Assembly (NCBI RefSeq): GCF_000471905.2
Contig: NW_006500346.1
Location: forward strand, 3,793,697 to 3,857,696
Reading direction: 5' to 3'
From: Amborella trichopoda
Lineage: Eukaryota > Streptophyta > Magnoliopsida > Amborellales > Amborellaceae
DNA length: 64,000 bases
In this document: piece by piece, positions 48,501 to 59,400 of the stretch
How the letters are laid out: the number at the start of each line of letters is the position of its first letter
Position numbering within the stretch: position 1 is the stretch's first letter
Program-made: the position numbers and the translations under genes
Notes under the pieces: model-generated
The model's database searches: none
The model's input: only the letters and a program-made list of their open reading frames with translations
Told to the model about the DNA's origin: nothing

Positions 48501-49830
48501 TTGATTCCACGTCAAGTATTGATTTATATTGACATTTCCTATATGCCAAGATGACTTCAAGCTCTCATTCTTTTCGCCGCTTAACTGTTTGTGCACAATG
48601 TCTTTCAGGGAAAGTCAGTTACGTGCATTCTATTCCACCACGGAAGAGATCTCTGCTCTCTTTGCAAAGCAACAGCAACAACTGAAGGCAATGCAAAGAG
48701 CTCTTGAAGATGAGGAGAATGGTGAGAACACAACAGCCAATGTCGAGATTGAACAAAATAGAGAAAACATTTCAAAGGCGCCAACTTCATCTAAAGGAGC
48801 TCAAAGGAGCAAATCAGCAGGAGAAACCTCCACTGCCTCGACCCGAAAGGGATGTGCAAATGAAAGCATGAGTGACACAAGCATCCACATATGTAAACAA
48901 GAGGCCCATTTGGGTGCCATTATTGGTGAAGAGAGAGAGAGCATTGAAAAGAGAATTGGTGAGGAGAGAGAAAGTGGGCATACCAATGATGAGGGGTGCA
49001 CCAGTAATGCCCAAGAAATGAAGGGATTTGGGTCAGATATAGAAGCTATTGGCACTGAACTTGAGCATGGGCATGACCTCATGGGCACGGAACAAGTCCA
49101 TGGTGTGGATCTTGATGGGACAGAGATGGTTGAGATTGGGTTAGGTGCTAGAAGGTCTGGTTATTCGAATAACGCCAATCTTGCTGGTGAGACAATGGAA
49201 ATTGATGATGAGGCCCAGACAAATATGGAATTAGATATAGTAAGAGAAAGCAGCAACAAGCCAAAAAGAAGCTCTAGCTCACAAGCCAAGGAACCCGAAA
49301 CCCTTGTGGAACTAGATGTAGAGAGAGAAAGAGATGATGACCCAAAAAGAAGCTATTTCCCTGGAGAAAATGACCAGCATAAGAGCTTGAAGAGAGTGGA
49401 AGATACAGAGGAGGTAGCTAAAGAGGAGGATAACCAGCACGAGAGTTTGAAAACTGCCGATTTATTGGCCTCTGAGCTTCCCGGGAGCTGGGCAATGAGC
49501 ACCGCACCTTCTTTTCATGGAGAGAATGAATCGCCAAGGAGTGGCTGTCGAGCCATTGATGCACAAAACGATGGTGAAGAGGATCAGGCTTGGCCCGAGC
49601 TCTTGAGCCAAGTGGCAACAAGTGGGTTCAAGGAAAATGAGGCTATGGCTAGCCAGAATATGCCTCTACGAGAAATGGATCTTGGTTTAAGTCAAGAGCA
49701 TCAGGCTTTGAGTGAGATGATTGATATTGTCGCTCCGGATTTCAGGCAGCAGTTTCAGAAAGAAGTTGAGAGTGAGTCTTCTTCTGGGGAGGAAACACAG
49801 GCTTACAGTAGCGAGGATGACAGCAAGTGA
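39578..49830 (+). CDS. FHA domain coiled-coil protein (resembles Arabidopsis At2g45460)
   Basis: Thirteen coding exons, all GT-AG and phase-consistent: 39578-39781, 40752-40936, 41033-41136, 43314-43397, 44740-44852, 45007-45093, 45488-45690, 46137-46338, 46428-46478, 46585-46683, 46901-46960, 47101-47222, 48609-49830, giving 911 residues. An N-terminal 68 residues precede the FHA domain (about 69-165), which binds phosphothreonine peptides. Its key sites are present: HIFGRS (G82, R83), SGFH (S99-H102) and STNGTF (N132-G133). Residues about 193-505 are charged heptad-like coiled coil (DLRKQLESHV, ELEAQLEEERNQRR). The last exon codes a polar, acidic, probably disordered tail of about 400 residues, with DLLASELPGSWAMSTAPSFH near residue 790. 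The third exon could also start 9 bases earlier (41024), adding three residues. No signal peptide or membrane segment is seen. Partners are unknown; a nuclear scaffold role is only an inference. Confidence 0.88.
41690..42309 (+). repeat. Possible LTR remnant in FHA intron 3
   Basis: The stretch starts TGTTAG, ends CCAGCA and is directly followed by TTGATATCAGAGC (42310-42322), close to the tRNA-Met primer site that follows plant LTRs. No second LTR or coding internal region is seen before the next exon. It is an incomplete fossil. Confidence 0.4.
47336..47415 (+). mobile_element. RTE LINE 3' tail in FHA intron 12
   Basis: Translates as DRADWQNWIRVADSKYMG and then GFDDDDE, ending in GATGATGATGATG. 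Plant RTE LINEs end with this ...VADP/S motif and a short TGA/GAT repeat instead of poly(A). Only the last roughly 80 bp is clear. The element is 5'-truncated. Confidence 0.6.
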
Positions 49831-52376
49831 GCGCAATGTAGTGGGGATGATAGAGAGAGAAGACATGGTAGTGGAAATGAGAGAGAAAGCCAAACTGATC
49901 ACTTTATGACTTGGAACTTGTTGAGCCAAGATGAGTTATGCCGCAGGCACTGACTTGATAAAAAAAAAGAGTTGTGTGAAGTTGTGGAGTTCATGTCAAG
50001 GCCAACAAGTTATGCCAGGCTCTTGGGTACCTCACATTGTATAGCCAACTGAGTAATGTGAGGCTCAAAGGCCAAAAAAACCTGTACGCCTTCTAGGGGA
50101 AGAAAGGACTGGGCTGGGCTGACGTCCTCTCTCTTTCTCCCCCAATTTCTCTCCCCCTAAGCCGCTTTTTTTTGTCTCCTAGCGAAAGAAAGGACTGGGC
50201 AGGGCTGCTCAAAAATTTTTCTGGCCAGGCCTAAGTCAGGCTCGAAAAATAAAATTTCAAGTGGGCTGGGTTGGGCCAGTCTAGAGTTTATTTGGGCATC
50301 TCACTGGCCATCCCAAGCCTGGCACGGTGGCGACCATACCTATCTTCAAGGATCTCATACTTCTTTTTAGCCACCTATGTAACTTCATGCAGTAATCGCG
50401 ACTGCTCGGTCCACTTTTCTATCTCTTTTTGGGTGGGCAACGTCACTCCACATTTCTGCCTTCTCCAATCTCTTTGCAAATCTCTTTATCAACCTCACCC
50501 TAATCCTAATAGGAACCCCTTGTATGTTCCTATGAGAGACCTACGACCATATAAAAATCCACGGAGTCAAACAGACGCCCAATTATATAGCCAGCATTTG
50601 TCTAGATATAACCTACAGTTCAAGGGTTGGTGACCTACATACAATTCAAGGGTTGGTGAGTTGTAGCTTCTCTAAGTATCAGGGTAGCCTTAAATATGAC
50701 TACTTATGTGACCCCTGTATCATTTGCGATGCCACTTCTTTTCTGTGCCACGATTGTATATATGACAATGCCATACCATGTTCGCGCCGAGCATCATTCG
50801 CAATATCTTTGGGATTGAGATTCATCAAGCCGGTCAAACGGGCTCTAGCTTTGCTGGTAACCCATTGGCTTTGTGCTAATGGCTGATCGACCCTTCCTAT
50901 TGTTCTTATACATGTATGGCCATTTACCAACTCTTTCCCCTTGAAGTACTTTTTGGGGGCAACTCCAGAGCGATGTGCTTGCCAGGTGCACCCCTCTCAA
51001 CATAGAATGTAACTACACGCTCTTGATAAATTTTCATGATACGTGGAATAATCTACTAAGGAATCATAGAGTAGCATGATATTCTCGAAAATAGTATTCG
51101 ATATATAAATGAACTTGCAAGTGGATTGAACTCATGGACTTCCCAAAAAATTCAGGTCATTGAGATTATGTCAAATATTTATCTCACTCTTGGCGCCTAG
51201 CTGACATGTATGTACTTCATTTAAGACAATGGGGATGTGCACTGATTCAATGGACCAAATGATCAACCTATGCAAGATACAGTCGGTTGATGTTCCTTGT
51301 GCGTTGGCTTAGATGGTTGGTTTTCTACACACATGATCATTGAAAGCTACCAATAGCATATATGTTACATCACCGTCATCATTTAGTTATATTTCATCTT
51401 TTTTTTCGCACATAATAATGGCTCAAAATAAGAGAGAAAAACCAGTACTGTAAGATAAAAATATGCCTATAGAATTAGGCGAGCCATGGATAATTATTAA
51501 AAAATTGCAATAAAACACACAAAGCAGCCAATTCCATGAAGTGAAATTAGTCCCTTCAGTGTTTGTAGCATAAATAAGAACGAAACCCATGCGAAACCAC
51601 AACCGCGGAACCTTGTAGCTTAGACAAATTACAACCTAAAATGAAGTACATTTTCATTTGGATAACTATTCTACAAATGCAAATAAAAAATAAATAATGA
51701 GTCACGCAAAAGAAATAGTACTACATTCCACTTAAGAATCCCATGGGGTAGGTTTCTATGAAATAGTGAACAGAACGGATGGAAACCAATAAAACTAATT
51801 TTTTTAAGGGTGATGTAAGATCGAAGGTGATGCTGATGGCTTAGCGAAACAATGAGTTGCACGAGATACCTTGCTGAATGAATTAGGGCATACTTATGAG
51901 TATGTTTTATTTATAAAATAGAGATAATTTCATTAAAAAAAGCAAGGTTCATTTGTTTGTTTTAGGCATCCGTTGTTGACATGCAAGTAACGGTTCTTTT
52001 AATGGAGATTTTATACTATAACACTATTATTCTTATTTTTGGTGGAAGAAGTACACAATGATCCTAGCCTTCATGTGGAATCATGTGGCTTAGGTTGTTT
52101 TAACAAAAAAAAAAAAAAAAAAAATTAACATCTGAATGCTAAGAACGCATCCGAGGGCTAAGAAAAATGGTGACCATTATCTGTGAAAAGGAAGCGCTTT
52201 CTCCTTAGAGCACCATATTATGCTTTAATGGGGAGTATATTGGGAAAGGGGCTGGGGTTATGTGGTTTTTATTCTCATTTAAATCACGCGGTAATGTTTT
52301 CGAAAAACTAACTCGTAAACTATTTGAAAACCACTTACATCTTCAAAAAAACTAACTTTTAAACTATTTGAAAAAG

Positions 52377-52610
52377 GTGTTGCCTATAAAGAAACTGTTT
52401 ACTTTTTGTACAAAAAGGTCACAACTATTCCTACTCATTAGATGTCAAATTAGATGGCTTGAAGTATGTCACGAAGTTCAAAAATTTATTTTTAAAACTT
52501 TGTATCTAATCAATAACAATCTTACAACCACTCATTTTGAAATTTAAAAAACAAAAATGATTATGACCTCTTTGTACAAAAAGTAAATGGTTTTTTTGTA
52601 GACAATCTCT
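52377..52610 (+). repeat. MITE family B, copy 1
   Basis: The left arm reads CTATAAAGAAACTGTTTAC then TTTTTGTACAAAAAGGTCA. The right arm on the minus strand reads CTACAAAAAAACCATTTAC then TTTTTGTACAAAGAGGTCA. The interior has TAGATGTCAAATTAGATGGC. The same element, reversed, is at 63270-63490. Confidence 0.75.
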
Positions 52611-52859
52611 TTAAAAAAACGGGTAGGGTCAGTCTTCCCCCATTGAATTACCCAAAGAAAAAAACAAAGGGATTGAATTACCCAAAGGAAAAAAAAAAGG
52701 GAGTAGATTATATACTTACTCTCTCGAGCAAATATCTGATTAGGAGGATTTTTCCAATCACAAATTTTGGTAACCACCTATTCCAAATTTGGATGATTTT
52801 TTTTTGGGGTAAGTCAGTGGGAGGAGAAGGCCTTTTGCCCGTTTTGCACTGATAAGAAT

Positions 52860-53465
52860 AAGACAAAATACGTCCCATAATTTAACAACCGGATTATAAA
52901 GAACTTGTGCAACATCAAGAAGTAAAGGGAGATTAAGAAAATCTAGCGGTCTAACGCACCAAACAGTAGCATCAAATAAAATTGTAGTTTTGTTAACAAG
53001 CGAGTCAACCACTATATTGGCCTTGTAGTAGATATGAGAGGGATAGGGACAATGAAGGTTGTTGAGCTTATGCCGGCAATTAGTAGCTATGATATGAAGA
53101 GACCACAACGCATTGCATTTTTCATGGATAGCATCAACCAGCAGAGATGAGTCGCTCTCAATTTGCTGAGAAAAAGAGCCAAGCTGAATAACAAGGCCCA
53201 CTCCAGCTTTCAGCGCATGAAACTCCGCATAGTTATTAGATGCTTGTTCTAGAGGATAGGCAAAAACCACAACGAATGATCCATCATTAGCCCTAATAAC
53301 ACCGCCTCCTCCTGCAATACCTGGATTATGAAAAGAAGAACAAATATAGCTTGAAGTGATGAGGGTGAGGGAAAGACCATGAAATAGGGATAAATGCCAG
53401 CCCATACAAAGTGAGATTTGGATGGTTCTATTGGATCTTGAGACATTTTTCTGAAGCCCATACAA
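52860..53465 (-). mobile_element. L1-type LINE RNase H remnant
   Basis: An open stretch on the minus strand reads NPGIAGGGGVIRANDGSFVV, NNYAEFHALKAGVGL, QIESDSSLLVDAI and YYKANIVVDSLVNKT. This is the RVT_3-type RNase H found at the C-terminus of plant L1 LINEs, with its conserved E and D positions. The preceding RT is absent. A 24-bp segment (CCCATACAAAGTGAGATTTG) is doubled at 53400 and 53458. Confidence 0.65.
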
Positions 53466-53939
53466 AGTGAGATTTGGAAATTTTTAGCATTGAGCTTAGT
53501 CCATATGCATAATTAGAACTCCTAAATATACTCTTGATTCTTAAATAATAAAAAATATGCTCCCGCAGGGGCATGTGGTATCACAATGATAGCCACCTAC
53601 CTCATAAAATAATAACAGAGACACTGACCCAACGTACTATAAAACTTTCTTGACGTTTTGACAGGGGAAATGAAGAGACTTGACGCCAATCCTTTGAATG
53701 GAAAGGCAGCTGAGATCGAATACCTGTTTAGAATTTTGTAGAATCTTGGACCCAAGACTTCAATAACGCTTACAATATCGTTAAATAACAGCGTTAATCT
53801 TGACGTCATTTCGGTGCGAAAAATTATCCAAAGGGATCCCAAAAGCTAAAATGCAACGCAATCCTCACCTTACAAAAAATCCTGTTTTATTTTTTAAAAT
53901 TTTAAAAAAACATTTCTCAATTTCCCGTTTATGAGAGTA

Positions 53940-54357
53940 CAAGGTGTATTTTAATTTTGAAAAAAATTTATATAGAGCCGAGGCTCTAAACCATCAAATT
54001 AGAGCCCACATCAAAAATTTCACTAGAAGAGGTTGTTTTGATACTCAAATATCGTCAAATTGATCATCTCGACATCTAGATGCATGGACATGAGAAAAAA
54101 TGGATTTTAAGTTTTGAAAATTATGCATTTTGTATTGCCTTTTTGGACCATCAATTTTTAAGATTTTTAAGTATTTATAGATCTACTCGATCTACACTAT
54201 TTTTGAAACTTAAAATTTTATAATTAGAGATGAAAATATATTCTGATGTTGTCACAAAGATTTCCAGTATCAAAACCACATTTATCGACACTATTTGAGG
54301 GTGCGATCTACTTTGATTGTTTAGAGCGTCGGCTCTATACAAACCGCACCTTTTAAT
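53940..54357. repeat. MITE family A, copy 4
   Basis: The left end has AAGGTGTATTTT and ATATAGAGCCGAGGCTCTAA. The right end on the minus strand has AAAGGTGCGGTTTGTATAG and AGCCGACGCTCTAAAC. The interior has GATCATCTCGACATCTAGAT, ATAGATCTACTCGATCTACA and AAAATTTTATAATTAGAGAT, shared with copies 2 and 3. Confidence 0.75.
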
Positions 54358-54984
54358 TTTTATCTTTTATTTACTTATTGATTAAGTTCAAATTTAGCAT
54401 GTTCATACATTTTACCATTAAAAACTGTAAAATTTATGTAAAAATAATTAAAATGGCATATAACCAATATACCCCTTATAATATTAGGGCTTATATATTA
54501 ATTTTATTTATTTTAAATTATATTTTATAGGTATGTAATGGTGAAAACTATCAATGTAGCAAATTTGAGCTCAATATAATGTATATAAAGAAAGATAAAA
54601 TTAAAAAACTTCCAAAAAGTAAAACTTAAGTATAAAATCTTAAATATGTGAAACTATTTTTAATTTTAAAAATAGAATAGAACCTTTTTGTAATTTTCCT
54701 TACAAAATATCAGCTTATATATGTATTTTGTAACGTGGGTTAAGGTGGGATCCTGGCTATACTTTGGCTGAATAGCGCAATCCAACAACGCATCTTGGGT
54801 GACTCTATGATCTAGCCACAAAATTAAAACAAACAAAACTTGAAGGAAGAAAACCAATTGCATTGAGCATCTCCCAATGTTATCTTCGTTTCGCTTTGGG
54901 CGAAGCAAGCAAAGGTTTGGGTTTTCCGGCCATAGGGAAACGAACCGAATACCAAAACTGATCGTTGTTTTTTGGGTACTTTTG

Positions 54985-55820
54985 GAAAATTTATATATAT
55001 ATTTATTATAGTTTTCGTTATTATGGCTCTACTGAATAGTTGATGTTATTATTATTGCGTTCATTTTTTCCATGTGAAAACGGATATTTTTTAAAAAAAG
55101 CTCTACCTTTTTTCAGTTGTTAAACAACCAAATTCAAACTATTTTCGATTGATCAAAAAAAAAAAAAAGTCAATTTATTCTTTTGAACAACCAAAAATTT
55201 TAAAATTTTCTTCAAGAACAGAAATTTGTTTTCTCTCTTGTGGATCTGTGTATCATCTCTCTACCTCTCTTTACATTACAGAGGTAAAAATAGGTTTTTT
55301 TTTTTAAACTTTCTTTCTCCCCTTCACCGAACGTTTTTTTTGGGTAGATTCATAATCCCTGAGATTTTTCCTAAATTTAATAGCTCAAACTAGCTGTTCC
55401 CCTGATTTTATCGGATAACCATCATTTCAAAGAGGTAGAGAGAATAGGCCACAATATTTCTCTTAATCATCTAATATCATAATCCCTAAGATTTCTCTTA
55501 AATTTAGGGGCTCAAGCTAGTTGTTTCTATTTGATTTTTATCGGATAACTATGATTTCAGAGAGGTAGAGAAAATACACTACAAGAGAGAGAAAACATTT
55601 TTCGGTCTTTGGTTCTTCATGAACAGAAATTGGTGTATTTTCGGTTGTTGAATAACTGAAGATACTTTAAATTCGATTGTTCAATAATCGAAAAAAAGTA
55701 AAGCCGTATTTTAAATTTTTTTTTGTTTTGACATGAAAAAAAGAAAGACGATTATAATAACCGAAACTATTCGATAGAACCCTAATAACATAAACTATAA
55801 CGGATATATATGTAATTTTT
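54985..55820. repeat. Foldback element with inverted arms of about 170 bp
   Basis: The left arm (54990-55160) and the right arm (55640-55820, minus strand) pair through TTATTAT/GTTATTA, CTGAATAGTT/TCGAATAGTT, TTCCATGTGAAAAC/TTTCATGTCAAAAC and CAGTTGTTAAACAACC/CGATTATTGAACAATC. The centre carries a tandem unit of about 120 bp (CATAATCCCTRAGATTT, ATCGGATAAC) twice. No transposase is seen. It may be a Mutator-type or other foldback transposon. Confidence 0.65.
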
Positions 55821-56456
55821 TCATTTTTATAACTTTCCATAAGCAAACAAAAGGACATGTAAGCCATCCCCATCCTAATAGGTTTGTAAAAATTTAAATC
55901 ATGAAACAGAAAGAAAGTATGTATTTTAAAGAAATTAGAGCCGATTCCCAATTCAATTGGGATGTCAACTTATCAAGAATAATTTTTCAAACTTTATTTC
56001 CTAATAATATATAAATCGAAAAAATAATTTGTCTGCCCAAACGTAGAGACGAGTGAAAAAATTCATTGAGCTTTTGCATTAGAGGGGTGCCAATGGAATG
56101 TTACATTATCAACATCATCATCATGACAGTTTTTCTTCAACAAACTGGAGTATGCTACGCGAATCGTCATCGGCTATCCGAATGTTATGTACTAAACTAC
56201 GAACGATTTAACAAACCAGTTTTTCGACCATGTTACGTTGCAAATCCGTTTTATATACTGATTGAAATAACGACAACTCTGTCAAGTGGTGACCGATATT
56301 CACAAAATTTCGTCACGAGATATAAATCGGCAGATATTGATCGATGGGTCCCTCGCATTCACTATCCACGCCCCAATTCGCCGCTAAGTTTTTAGCGAGG
56401 GAGCTGGCAGCAGCTTCTTTCTTGAAATATTTGGCCGGAAATTTGTTTTTCCGGCG

Positions 56457-59400
56457 ATGTCATCTGCAAATTCCGGCGCTCTCTTGCAGAGTCCGAGTTC
56501 ATTTCCGGCGCCATTGCCCGTGAGATTCTCGAGATGGAAAGTTTCGTACCCTGTGCTGGTTCGTGGGCAAGGTATGTGTTCATTGTTGCTGCATTTCCTG
56601 TAATTTCTGGCGTAAATGATCGGAATTTTTATCCTTCCTCCTCCTCCTCCTTTTCTGACCTTTTTCTTCTTTTTCTTTCTTTTTCATTGCACAGATTCGT
56701 GTTCTTCAGGGTTTCTGAAGTCGCCATCTCTGGATCGTTCATGTAAGTCTGGCCTTTCACTTGCTAACTGTTAAATGATTTCGCTTACAGAGCTTGACTG
56801 CACTAATGGAGGATGCATGATTTGTATTTCAGTCATTTGTAGACCTCTTTCTCTGCTTTGTCCATTTTAGTTTGTGATTCTCTGTTTAATTTGTTGGGGG
56901 TTTTGTTTACAGATCATGGCAGGGTGATGTCAGCTTTCACAGCTGAACTATTTGAGGCGACACTGAGGAGATGTAAACCTCTCTCTCTGGTTTGTTCATG
57001 TAAGTTCGATTTTTTCTCTCTCTGAATCTTAATGAGCTTCGTTGTAGTGAACCTCGCGCTTTTGAATGCTCATTCCACTATCCAAATATCAAGGATGTAA
57101 TGGTGGATTGCTGTCTTTTGCAGTGGAAAATTCTAGACTTTTTGTAGCTCGATGTCAATCAGAGATGACTTTTGAGTCTTCTGAGCTTAATCTTGATCAT
57201 CAACAAGGAGACACGCTTAAGGTGACTCAGGTGCACTTTTATCCGTTAACCTCGATGTTGTTTGAGATTACTGTGGATTAAGCTGTTCTTGTAGATTTTG
57301 GACTGAGTAGCTAGGATTGACCTTCCAATCTCTCCTTGATTCTTATTCCCTTTGAACACAGAAGTAGTCCTTTTCCATAGGAGACAATACTCGCGTGTAA
57401 GTTCAAGTAACTTGCTTGTCTATTCTCAATGTCATAACTTGTCTCAGGCCATGGACTCGGCCCTGGCCCGAGTAACTTGGCTGAGTAATATACAAGGCCA
57501 AAAATATCCCTAGAAATTTAAAAAAATTGTTAAAAAACAAAATAAAAATTGTAAAGGTGAAACAAAACCAAAAATAACATAAAAGAAAATGAAAAAAAAA
57601 TAAAAGAGTGGATTTTGAAAAACAAATTGACTTACGGTTGGAGACATTTCAAAAAAATCTGAAAAAGCACATGAAAATGCAAAACAGGGCATTTGATAAG
57701 AAAAACTCATAAATCACTATAAAAAAATCCAACAAAGCTATACAACTTTATGTTTTTTTTTTTTACATAGATCCCACAAAGCTATGCAACTTCTTTTTAT
57801 TTATTTTTTAACATGCCAGAGTTGTACCGCATACTTGGCTCAGCCAGGGGCCGAGTTTGAGTGGACTGGCCCGACTAGTTAAACACTAGTCATAACATAG
57901 CAAAAATTATATCTGGAATTAATGGAACTGTTCATATTGTGGATGTCACTGACTGATTAAGGAAATTGACGGTTAGTTGGGACAGACCAAGTAAGTGTAT
58001 TTTTTATTACTTTAAATCACGAACTAAAGCAAAATAGTTCCTCTTTTTATGATACTAGTGGCATTTTGGGGCATGTTTTGCACATAAAGGGGTTTGGAAA
58101 GCAAGCAGACTAAAACATCTTGCCAAAGTGTTCCATGTCTAGTACATTAGTAAATATAGTTTTAGTCATGATTAGTGGTCCTTCCAAACTCACCCATGGT
58201 TTCTTAAAGTATTTGTAAGAATGAGATGATTATACTGGTATGGAGAATATTGGTGTGGTCCCCGCACTAGGATATCTAGATGCTAAGGCACTCAAATTTC
58301 TAGATGCTTCGCATATGATTTTATCTTCAATTTTTACAGGGCAATTGAATTGGGTCGTATTTAATGCTGAAGGTGCCACTGTTCGCATTACATTTTCTGT
58401 TTACAAATTGGAAATTTTCTTGACATGTTTACCTAAATATTGACAAATTAGCAGCCAATACGCCTTTTCTTATCAGCTGACTTTTAGTTTAAAGTGTATG
58501 TACTTTTGTCAACTTCAGGCTGAGATCCATTGGTCCGAAGTGTTTTTTTTGTAGTTTGTTTATTTCTTTCCATTTTGTTTGTTTATTTTTCTAAGAGCAC
58601 TGGTGCATCGGAATGATAGAGAAGCTGTACGTATTTCCTTTGATTTATGTTGTTTTATTGTTCCATTTGTCTTTTCTTCAAAATTATATAGGAGACATAC
58701 AGATATTTGAAAATTTGCATATCTTTTGGATGTAAACTCTCACACCATTTTCAAAATTTTTATTATTTAATATCATTGATAGATCAATACAGTTTCTGTC
58801 ATCTTCTTCATTGCAGGACATTGTGCAAAATGAGAATGGCCCTTTGATGATGATGAAGAATGCAAATTCTATCCTTCCTCATGTTGTTATTGCAAGTACA
58901 GTGCTGGCTCTTATCTTTCCACCTTCTTTCACATGGTTTACGACCAGGTTATGCAGTTTCCTTAAATGAATGGGATGCCAGATCATGTAATTGTTGTGTA
59001 CGCTGTTATATTTAGCTTTTTGGTATTTAACATCATCGGATTTCTTCATTTCATTGGTGAATACTGCATATCATTTTGTTTTATTTCTCATTGTGATATT
59101 TATACACACTATTCTCAAAGTTGTGATGCATAATGAGCTTCTTCTCTAGATGCTTTTACTTGATTGTTAAGCCCCCAATCTTTTTGGGTCATCCATAATT
59201 CGGTGCCCGAATATGTACACATACTAATCGAAAAGGTAGAAGGAAATGCGTAGGATATGGAATGTACAGGAAGACTAAAAGAAGAGGATGACATGTACCT
59301 TGATGAATCATTGATGAATTTTGTTCCCTGGAGAACCACCAATACTATTGTTTTTGGCCCATTCATACCACATATTTGTGCAGATGATTGTGCACTACTG

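Larger units (their letters stand above)
49831..56456. other. Intergenic region between the FHA and BASS genes
   Basis: No host exons are recognised. It contains a MITE (52377-52610), an L1-type RNase H remnant (minus strand, 52860-53465), a family A MITE (53940-54357) and a foldback element (54985-55820). The first part (50080-50930) is GC-richer, with several GGGCTGGG/GGCCAGG motifs, and is probably repeat-derived, but I do not recognise it. The rest is AT-rich. Confidence 0.55.

Noticed and set aside
56066-56395. 109-residue open frame just upstream of the BASS start
   Set aside because: It has no recognisable domain, sits where the promoter should be, and no splice connection to the transporter exons is evident.
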